Shown piece after piece: positions 1-7,300 of a DNA stretch of 23,118 bases. Each line of letters opens with the position of its first letter. Position 1 is the stretch's first letter. The notes beneath the pieces are model-generated. The model was not told the origin of the DNA. It ran no database searches and saw only the letters and a program-made list of their open reading frames with translations. This DNA comes from an uncultured Rhodospirillaceae bacterium (GTDB lineage Bacteria; Pseudomonadota; Alphaproteobacteria; Rhodospirillales; Magnetospirillaceae), in NCBI GenBank assembly GCA_937887565.1, contig CALABS010000002.1, positions 1 to 23,118 of the forward strand. The letters run 5' to 3'. Made by a program: the position numbers and the translations under genes.

Positions 1-63
1 TAGGCAACAAGCGAATCACAAAATTAGCGAATCAATCAACCGGCTTCCGTATGACCCGCCTCC

Positions 64-100
64 GGACGCCCCCGGACCCCCGTGGGGATCCGGGGCGTCC
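64..100 (-). terminator. Possible transcription terminator hairpin behind the FN3-repeat gene
   Basis: A nearly perfect GC-rich inverted repeat (left arm GGACGCCCCCGGA-CCCCC, right arm its complement with one bulge on each side, 2-nt loop) starts two bases beyond the stop codon of the minus-strand gene ending at 103. Its position and stability fit a terminator. No clear T-tract follows on the minus strand, so it may be a weak or Rho-assisted stop, or only a 3'-end stabilising hairpin. Confidence 0.45.
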
Positions 101-102
101 GC

Positions 103-2097
103 TCAGGCGCTTGCGGTCGCCGACGCCGCTTCGTCGCCGTCCTCGTCGGGCGGCAAGGGCGGCCCCACCCGCACCGCCGGGCCACGGGCGCCGATGCCGT
201 TGGTCGACAGGGCGATCACATAGGCCTCGTAGGGGTGGGGCGGCAGGACCATCGCCACCGGCACCACCGCGCGGGTGGCGTAGGGGTCCTTCACCTCCTT
301 CGTCCAGGTGTCGCCCGTCGAGCCGTCGACCACCGTCGCCAGATAGCCGGTGACCACCGCCATGGTGTCGGTATAGGGAAGCCACTCCAGCGTGACCTCG
401 GCCATGCGGCGCTGGGCCATGACCACCACCGGAAGGGCCGTCGCCAGGGTCCCCGCCGGCCCGCCGCGCACGATGCCGCCGTCGGACAGCACGTCGAGCG
501 CCAAGGTCCAGCCCCTGCCGGGGCTCAGCGGTCCCGGCAGGGGCAGTTCGGCGTAATTGGCCGGCCCGCCGTTCACCGTCTTGTCGGCGATCACCTCGCC
601 ATTGGCGGCGACCACGGCCAGGCGATAGCCGTCGGCGACGGCCTGGGGTTCCCACGAAACTTCGACCCGGCCGCCGTCGTAGAGACCGTAGCCGAGGATG
701 GGTATCGAGGCCGGCACGGCGACGATGTCGCCGAGCACCGCCACCCCGCCGCCGTAAAGGGCCGCCACCTGGACGGCATTGGCCCGCGCCGGGTCGAGCG
801 GGGCATCCAGCGCCAGCACGGCCGTCGTCGCCAACGGATCGCCGACGCCGGCCTGCTGGACCGCCTGGCCGTCGACCGTCCGCGTCAGACGGTAGCCGAC
901 AAGGCCGCCGGCCTCGGCGCCCGTCCACGCCACCGCGATGGAGCGGGTGTCGTAGCGGATGGCCGCCACCGCCGGACGGGTAGCCGGAACGGTCACCGCC
1001 GGGCTGGCCGACTGCACGCCGTCGGCGCCGGTGGCGCTGACGGTGGCGAGGTAGGTCCGGCCCGCTTCCAGCGGCCCGGTCTCGACGGTCCCGGACAGGC
1101 TGCCCGGCTTGGCCTCGGCGGTCCAGGCCTGGCCGCCCGAGACCACCTTCAGCACATAGCCGGTCACCGTGCCGGCGGGGGCGGTCCAGGCCAGCGCCAC
1201 GGACTGGCCGTCATAGTCGAGCCGCCGGATGGCCGGCAGCGACGCCATCACCGCCACCGGCGCCATGCGGGCGCCGATGCCGCCGTCCATCTCGGCGGTC
1301 AGCGACAATTCCCAGGCGACGTCCGCCGCCAGCGGCGCCGGCAGGGGCAGCACCACCGCCGACGACGGCGCCCCCGGAATGCGGACCCGATGGCGGGCGC
1401 CGGTCTGCGGCGACGACGCCTCCAGCACATAGGCCGCCACGTCGGACGAGGCCAAGGGCGCCCAGTCGGCGACCACCCGCGCCCCCCCCTGGTACTCGGC
1501 ATGAAAGTAGGTGAACTGGGGCAACGAGCCCAGCAGCGGCACCGGGTCGGAGGACGCGGTGGCCCCCGCCTCGCCGATGGCCGAGACCGAGACCGACCAC
1601 GGCTGGGCGGGGTCGAGTCCGTCCTCGGGCAGATCGTCGGGGCCGATGCGGCCGGTGGTGGCATAGGGATCGTCCACCTGGGCGGTGTACAGCGCGCCCT
1701 TGGAAAAGACCTTGAGCAGGTAGCCGCCGGCGGCGCTGGCCGCCGGGTGCCATTCCAGGTCGATCCAACGGCTGCCATAGGCACCGCCCCGCAGCATCGG
1801 CCGCGCCGCCGGCAGCGGCACCCGGATTCCGGGCACCGACAGTCCGACGACGGTGGCCACGTCGACCCGCACCCAATGGAGCGCCGTGGCGTCCAACGGG
1901 CCCGGCAGCTTGATGGCGCCATAGGACGCCGGCGCGCCGTCGAATTGCTGGCTGTAGGCGATGCCGGTGCCTTCGCAGGCCACCACGACCACGTAGCCGA
2001 CGACGCCCTCCGCCGAGGCGACCGGCGGCCAGGAAACCCGGACCTCGCGGCCGTCATAGTCGACGGCCGTGGGCTGAACCGGAGTGATGGTGTTCAT
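103..2097 (-). CDS. Protein of seven fibronectin type III-like repeats
   Basis: The 664-residue product consists almost entirely of seven tandem repeats of about 90 residues. Each opens with a pattern like YDG-x-V-x-V-x-W, followed by GY-x-L-x-V, a PLP-GPL element and a final beta strand, as in fibronectin III domains (repeats near residues 5-97, 98-190, 191-286, 287-373, 374-464, 465-554, 555-650). A short acidic and Ala-rich tail (PPDEDGDEAASATASA) ends it. No signal peptide or membrane segment is visible. The start ATG at 2097 is preceded by GGGGGGA at good spacing. Further upstream the frame only overlaps the preceding gene. It lies 22 bp behind the Hint-domain gene and is probably in the same operon. 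FN3 arrays usually bind proteins or sugars or act as spacers, so an adhesin or scaffold role is inference. No catalytic motif was found. Confidence 0.75.
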   Translation of the reverse strand: MNTITPVQPTAVDYDGREVRVSWPPVASAEGVVGYVVVVACEGTGIAYSQQFDGAPASYGAIKLPGPLDATALHWVRVDVATVVGLSVPGIRVPLPAARPMLRGGAYGSRWIDLEWHPAASAAGGYLLKVFSKGALYTAQVDDPYATTGRIGPDDLPEDGLDPAQPWSVSVSAIGEAGATASSDPVPLLGSLPQFTYFHAEYQGGARVVADWAPLASSDVAAYVLEASSPQTGARHRVRIPGAPSSAVVLPLPAPLAADVAWELSLTAEMDGGIGARMAPVAVMASLPAIRRLDYDGQSVALAWTAPAGTVTGYVLKVVSGGQAWTAEAKPGSLSGTVETGPLEAGRTYLATVSATGADGVQSASPAVTVPATRPAVAAIRYDTRSIAVAWTGAEAGGLVGYRLTRTVDGQAVQQAGVGDPLATTAVLALDAPLDPARANAVQVAALYGGGVAVLGDIVAVPASIPILGYGLYDGGRVEVSWEPQAVADGYRLAVVAANGEVIADKTVNGGPANYAELPLPGPLSPGRGWTLALDVLSDGGIVRGGPAGTLATALPVVVMAQRRMAEVTLEWLPYTDTMAVVTGYLATVVDGSTGDTWTKEVKDPYATRAVVPVAMVLPPHPYEAYVIALSTNGIGARGPAVRVGPPLPPDEDGDEAASATASA

Positions 2098-2119
2098 GTC
2101 GGTTCCCCCCGGTCTGGGT

Positions 2120-3997
2120 TCACTGCTGCTCGGCGAGGCTGTTGAGGTAGTCCTGGTGCCATTCCTTGGGCAGGCGGGCCAGAACCTCGGCGGGCGTCTC
2201 GGCCCGGACCAGCTTCGACAGGCGGTCGTAGTAGTGCTGGGTCTCGGAATCGCCGTTGACGATGCCGTTGGCGATGACCGTCGAACGGCCCGCCGCGGCG
2301 TCGTCGGCGTCGCCGATCCGCAGGTTGTAGACCTTGCCCGAGAAGCGCTCGCGGTCGATGCGGGTGACGGCCGCGACGCCCTCGGCGGTGCGCAGCCGGG
2401 TGCCGACCGACAGGGCCGCCGCCTGGGCGAAACCATCCTCGGTCATCACCGGATGGTTGGCGGTGACCAGGATCTCGCCGCCGCCCTCGGTGTGGATGCG
2501 GACCATGGCACCGGGCTCGATGCCCGACTGCACGTCGAGGACCTTGCGCACCGCGCCGTCGGCGGTCAGCACGCTGTGCTCGTGGCCGTCGGCCAGCGCC
2601 TCGATGGGCAGATCGTTGCCGTCGGCCATGCGGATGCGGGTGCCCTCGGCCACGCAGCCCTGCTGGATCTGGATTTGGGGAATGATGTAGGTGCCGGGAT
2701 TGGTGACCTGGCTGGCGTCGCTGGTGAACTTGAAGTTGGCGTAGCTGCCGTTGGTCATCGTCAGCCCCCAGACGCTGACGTCAAGGTTGACGTTGGTGCC
2801 GTCGTAGTAGTTCAGGCAGTTCTTGGGGTCGTTCGGCTGATTGTGGTCGTTGTGGAAGGCGGCGGCCGGGAAGTTCCAGGTCAGCGTCTTCTTGTCGGCG
2901 CTGACCGTCCAATACTGCTTGTCCAGGGGCGCCTGCTGGGTGAAGACGATGTAGCAGGCGCCGCCCTTGGCGGGATTGTTGAAGGAAATGGTGTTGGTGC
3001 CGCCCGGCGTCTGCTTGTCGGGATCGACGAAGATGGAGCTGCCGCGGAAGCTCACCGAGCCGCCGACCGGGATGACGAAGTCGGTGGGATGGTTGGGCGT
3101 CGGGTGGTAGTAGTCGCATTCCTGCTGGCTGCCGCGGAAATAGCACAGCTTGATCGGTTTGGCGGTCGGATCGCTGGACGGGTTGGTGCAGGCGGTCTTG
3201 TAGGACCCCGAGATGCAGTTGCCGTTCCCGTCGCGATTGCAGTAGTTGGGCTGGGTCAGGCATCCCTGGCTGGGCACGGCCAGGGCCGAGGTCCGTGAAT
3301 ACTCGATGACCGGGTTCTGGATGTCGCCGTTCTGGGGAACGTAGATGTAGAAGGCGTTGCCCTCGACCTCGTTGCCGGCGTCGGCCGGCCGGGCGGCCTC
3401 GACGCCGACCAGCAGGTTCTGGCCCTCGGTGTTGGTGGTCTTCTGGTTGACGGCGAACACGGTGATGTCGCCGCTGCCGTCGACCGCGATCAATTCGTTG
3501 ATCAGGGTCGAGGTCTGCGAGCCGCCGTTGACCGACGACAGCGCCAGCGCCCGGTAGCGGTTGGACGCCACCTCGTCGACGCTCTTGATGACGTTGTAGG
3601 GGACCGGCGTGCCGAGATTGCCCGAGTTGACGGCCGGCACCGGCGGGGTCTCGTCGCTGGCGGCGAAGGCCGCCTCGAGGACCGTGAACAGGTGCGGTGC
3701 CCGCTCCTTGGTCAGGCCCGAGCGGGCGATGGCGCGTTGAACCATGCGGCGCTGGTTGGCCTGGCCGGGATTGAGCCGGTAGGTCAAGGCCGGCTGGGTG
3801 TGGGCGCGCAGGTAAGACAGGTCCTCGACCTCCTCGGCGGTCAGCTTGACCGGCTTCTTCAGGCCGTTCTTCAGCGACACCGCGATCTGGCGGCCGGTGT
3901 GGACCGTCAGGGTCTTTTCCTTCTGCTTGGCCACGGCCTCGCCGCAGCACAGGGCGGCCACCAGGCCGACCGCGATCATCACTCTCGTGCCGTTCAT
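2120..3997 (-). CDS. Secreted cysteine-rich protein with C-terminal Hint domain
   Basis: The 625-residue product starts with a typical signal peptide (MNGTRVMIAVGLVAALCCG, then AVA-KQ as a likely cleavage site), so it is exported. A helical, charged region follows (to about residue 80). Next is a 350-residue beta-rich region with eight or more cysteines (GCLTQPNYC, CYFRGSQQEC, GACYIVF, KNCLNYY) that could form disulfides; I do not recognise it. Residues 448-583 form a Hint (hedgehog/intein/pretoxin) domain: CVAEGTRIRMADG opens it with the catalytic-type Cys448, VTANHPVMTEDG is block B with its conserved His, and VYNLRIGD...IANGIVNGD closes it. Only 42 residues follow, with no known toxin. The start at 3997 has AGGGG about 6 bases upstream and the only signal peptide; the frame stays open to 4165 but that extension lacks a ribosome binding site. 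First gene of a likely two-gene operon. Confidence 0.85.
   Translation of the reverse strand: MNGTRVMIAVGLVAALCCGEAVAKQKEKTLTVHTGRQIAVSLKNGLKKPVKLTAEEVEDLSYLRAHTQPALTYRLNPGQANQRRMVQRAIARSGLTKERAPHLFTVLEAAFAASDETPPVPAVNSGNLGTPVPYNVIKSVDEVASNRYRALALSSVNGGSQTSTLINELIAVDGSGDITVFAVNQKTTNTEGQNLLVGVEAARPADAGNEVEGNAFYIYVPQNGDIQNPVIEYSRTSALAVPSQGCLTQPNYCNRDGNGNCISGSYKTACTNPSSDPTAKPIKLCYFRGSQQECDYYHPTPNHPTDFVIPVGGSVSFRGSSIFVDPDKQTPGGTNTISFNNPAKGGACYIVFTQQAPLDKQYWTVSADKKTLTWNFPAAAFHNDHNQPNDPKNCLNYYDGTNVNLDVSVWGLTMTNGSYANFKFTSDASQVTNPGTYIIPQIQIQQGCVAEGTRIRMADGNDLPIEALADGHEHSVLTADGAVRKVLDVQSGIEPGAMVRIHTEGGGEILVTANHPVMTEDGFAQAAALSVGTRLRTAEGVAAVTRIDRERFSGKVYNLRIGDADDAAAGRSTVIANGIVNGDSETQHYYDRLSKLVRAETPAEVLARLPKEWHQDYLNSLAEQQ
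2249..2656 (-). other. Hint (hedgehog/intein-like) domain region
   Basis: These codons encode residues 448-583 of the secreted protein. They run from the Cys-x-x-GT block A through the T-x-x-H block B to VYNL near the end and ANGIVNGD. The last residues lack the His-Asn pair used by splicing inteins for C-terminal cleavage, so N-terminal Cys chemistry (autocleavage or ester formation) is more likely than full splicing. The activity is inferred from family knowledge. Confidence 0.8.
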
Positions 3998-4114
3998 CCT
4001 AACCCCCTGTCGATGGGTGACCATGGGCGCCGTCACCGCCCATTGCTGATCCGCGAAGCATCCGCGCCTATCGGGATTTCTTGACCAGGCGAAATTCGCT
4101 TGTTGTCGAACCAT

Positions 4115-4132
4115 GTAGGGCACATACCCTAC
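4115..4132. promoter_or_regulatory. Perfect dyad GTAGGG-N6-CCCTAC, possible operator
   Basis: A perfect 6-bp inverted repeat with a 6-bp centre lies in the AT-richer region between the divergent units, about 120 bp upstream of the Hint-protein start and just downstream of its candidate -10 box. The same TAGGG/CCCTA core recurs at 4201-4214 and 4208-4242. Operator function is inference. Confidence 0.4.
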
Positions 4133-4154
4133 TTTCGGATGCAAAGTGTGGATA

Positions 4155-4182
4155 TGATTACCCACCTCGTTGTAAATCTCAA
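4155..4182 (-). promoter_or_regulatory. Candidate sigma-70-like promoter for the Hint/FN3 operon
   Basis: On the minus strand TTGAGA (4182-4177) and TAATCA (4160-4155) are separated by 16 bp. This is a reasonable -35/-10 pair in an otherwise GC-rich sequence and would give a leader of about 150 nt. It overlaps the plus-strand promoter candidate, so the two transcription units may compete. Pattern match only. Confidence 0.35.
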
Positions 4183-4197
4183 TCGCTATGTTAGTAT
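4170..4197 (+). promoter_or_regulatory. Candidate sigma-70-like promoter for the Tc toxin operon
   Basis: TTGTAA (4170-4175) and TAGTAT (4192-4197) are spaced by 16 bp in the AT-rich patch upstream of the toxin genes. Transcription would begin near 4204, giving a leader of about 100 nt that contains the dyads at 4201-4214 and 4208-4242. Pattern match only. Confidence 0.4.
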
Positions 4198-4200
4198 CCC

Positions 4201-4242
4201 CCCTATCGTTAGGGTTGCGGTTGACTGCGGGACGACCCTAAC
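4201..4242 (+). promoter_or_regulatory. Overlapping TAGGG/CCCTA inverted repeats in the toxin leader
   Basis: CCCTA-TCGT-TAGGG (4201-4214) is a perfect 5-bp dyad. GTTAGGGT (4208-4215) pairs perfectly with ACCCTAAC (4235-4242) across 19 bp, and the enclosed GCGGT/ACTGC can pair further with one G-U. These could be repressor or activator sites next to the -10 box, or mutually exclusive hairpins in the leader RNA, since both use the same TTAGGG segment. Confidence 0.45.
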
Positions 4243-4304
4243 CGGCGGTGGCGCGCATCGGTTCCGCGCGCTTTCGTCGCCGCGCCGGTTGCGGGGAGCG
4301 CATG

Positions 4305-7300
4305 ATGACAGCTGCCGTCGAGTTGAGCCGGGGCGACGAGATCCTGGCCTCGTTCCATGCCGAGAACCCGGATTTCGACCTCATGGGGTTCGACTTCCAC
4401 TCCCCCCAGGCCCGCGCGCATCTGAAGCTGGAACCCGGCCGCGCCGACGCCGTCCTCGCCAAGCTGGCCCTGCACCAGCGCGTCCTGCGGATCGCCCCCG
4501 AGGCCGGCGCCGCCAAGGCGCTGATCGACGGCGGCTACCGCTCGGCCCATGAAGTGGCGGCGGTGCCCGACCGGCGCTTCGTGGGCGAGATGGGCGACCG
4601 CCTGCCCGGCGGCCCGGAACAGGCCAGGGACGTCCATCGCCGCGCGGTGGCGGTCAAGGCCTTCACCGAACATCTGGTGGCCAATCTCCACCAGACCGTG
4701 GGCTCGGCCCTTTTCCGCGCCCAACGGGCCATCCCGCTGGATTCCGGGCTGGCGTCCTACTACGAGGGCATTCCCAGCTACCAGGACCTGTTCGGATCGC
4801 TGGACTACTGCAAATGCGCCCAGTCGGCGTCGATCTTCGGGCCGCCGGCCTATTTCCTCGACCTCATGCGGGTGACCGACCAGTACATCACCTACCCGAA
4901 CACCACCAAGGCCGAGAACAACATCCCCACCGGCTACAAGCTCGAGGAACGCCGGCCCGACCTGTTCGAGCTGGCCCTGACCCCGGCCAACGCCGACGAT
5001 CCCGTTCCCACCCTGCGCATCGTCAACGAGGTGCTGGCGCGCCGCATCGGCGCCGAGCAGACGGTGACCTCGGGCACCGCCACCGCCGGCACGGCGCGCA
5101 GCGTCACCCTGGGGGCCGGCGCCTCGGGCACCGACAACGCCTATGCGGGCATGATGGTGATGGTGACCGCCGGCACCGGGGTGGGGCAGTGCCGCCGCAT
5201 CACCAGCTATGCCGGCGCCACCAAGCTGGCGCAGGTGGAGTCCGATTGGGCGGCCATTCCCGACACCTCCAGCGCCTACCGGATCGCCCGCGACCCCTAT
5301 CAGGTCCTGGCGACCGCGCCTTATCCGTTCAACCTGCCGGCCAACCTGCCGCTGACCGAATGCCGGCTCTATCTCCAGCCCCTCGACACCAGCCTGGCCG
5401 AGATCTTCGGACGGTTCGCGCCGCCGGCCGCCGCCGGCATGGCGCGGGCGGGCGCGGCCACCCAGATCACCCTCGCCCAATCCGCCTCGGCCAATGACGG
5501 CGCCTATGCCGGCATGACCGTGACGCTGACCGGCGGCGCCGGCGCCGGCCAGGCGCGCCAGATCACCGCCTATGCCGGCGCCGGCCGGATGGCGACGGTC
5601 AGCCCGGCCTGGACGACGGCGCCCACCGCCTCCAGCCAGTACCAGATCCTCGACCCCCAGCCGGTGGACACCGAGATCCTGGGCCTGTCGGCCGAGACCC
5701 GGTCCATGGTCACCACGCCGCGGCCGACCGCCGCCGACCTGGCCCCCTGCTATGGCGTCGCCACCATCGACCTCGCCGAGATGGCCAAGGTGCCAGTGTA
5801 CACCCGGACGACCGGGCTCAGCCGCGACCAGCTGCAGGCGTTGCTGACCCAGGGCCTGAGCCGCCAGGAGATGGCCGACCCCTCCGGCCCGGCGACGGCG
5901 CTGTTCATCAACGCCACCGGCGAGGGCCTGGCGGCCATGCAACTGGCGGTGGACGACAGCGACCGGGCCAACCCGGTCTACCGCATCGCCAATCTGAGCC
6001 TCAAGCGCCTGGACCGGATGAGCCGCTTCATCCGCCTGGCCGCCATCCTGGGCTGGGACTTCGAATCACTGGACTGGGCCATGCGGTCGGTGGCGGCGGC
6101 CGAGATCACGCCCGCGCTGCTGCACCAGCTGGCAGGCATCAAGACCTTGGCCGACCAGACCGGCGACGACATCCTGACGCTGTGCGGCTTCTGGTCCGAC
6201 ATCAAGACCACCGGGCGCGGCGACGGCCCCCATCCGGCCGACCCCTTCGACCGCATCTTCAACAAGCCGGCCATGCTCAAGGGCCAGTCGCCCTATACCA
6301 GCGCCACGCCCATTCCCTTCGACCCGGCGCGGCCGATGACCTGGACCGTCGCCGACACCGCCGGCACCAACGGCGTCATCCGCTCGCGCCTGCGCGCCGC
6401 GCTGGGTGTCAACGACGACGACCTGACCCGCATCGCCGCCTTCCTGGGACAGGTGCTGGGCGCCACCGCCGGCGCCGTGGTGCTGGATCTCGCCGCCCTG
6501 ACCCAGATGTTCCGCGTCGCCAACGGCGCCAAGACCTTCGGTCTGACCGTCGACGAGTACATGCTGCTGCTGTCGATGATCTATTTCCCCGGCCAGGACT
6601 ACCACCTGCTGCCACCGGGCAGCTATTCCCCCAGCGTCGCCGAAATCCTGCGCCAGAAGGGCTGGGTGGATTTCTTCGCCGGCCAGACGCTGTCGCTCTA
6701 TGCCGCCCATTACGTCCTGAGTGGCAACGCCACCCCGTATTTCCAACCGCCCTACCGGTCCGACGACATCGCGCCCTTCATCGACAACCTGGCGATCTCG
6801 TCCGAAGGCTCGCGGCTGGGCGCCCAGAGCTTCGCCTCCGGCCAGATCGACGACGGCCAGTCGCAGGCCATCCTCGCGCAGTTGGTGGCCGCCCGCTTCC
6901 TGTCGCCGCTGGGCATCCTGCAGAACTACAACGCCTCCTACGAGGCCGCCGCCGCCCGCTTCCCGCTGGACGGCAAGTCCTTCGTCGGCCCGGGCATCGA
7001 CGAGGCCGCCTCGGCCGCCGTGTTCGCGGCGCTCAAGGACGCCAGCCCGCCGATCCTGATGGCGGTGGGCGACGGCGCCACCGCCACCCTGTCGGCGGCC
7101 TTCACCGCCGACACCGCGCTGGACTTCCTGTTCCCCGGCGATCCGGACGCCGCCAACAAGCGCAACCAGGTGCGCAACACCCTGCTGGCGACCCAAAGCG
7201 AGATCACCGCCGCGCTGTTCGCGTTCCTGTTCGTGCTCGACGCCACGGCGCTGACCTCGGCCACCGTCCCCGCCGACCAGGCCGCCCGCGCCTTCCAGGC

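Noticed and set aside
82..2145. A 687-codon plus-strand open frame opposite the FN3 gene
   Set aside because: Compositional shadow rich in Arg, Gly and His. The minus strand shows seven coherent FN3-like repeats.
2098..2436. Upstream extension of the FN3 gene to an ATG at 2436
   Set aside because: It would overlap the Hint gene out of frame by over 300 bases and encodes an Arg/Ser/Pro-rich shadow; ATG 2097 has a good ribosome binding site.
3998..4165. Upstream extension of the Hint protein to 4165
   Set aside because: It would bury the signal peptide 56 residues inside the protein and lies over the likely promoter region.
4248..4304. TcA start at 4248
   Set aside because: The added residues are Arg-rich and family-unlike, no ribosome binding site precedes 4248, and GGGGAG precedes the ATG pair at 4302/4305.
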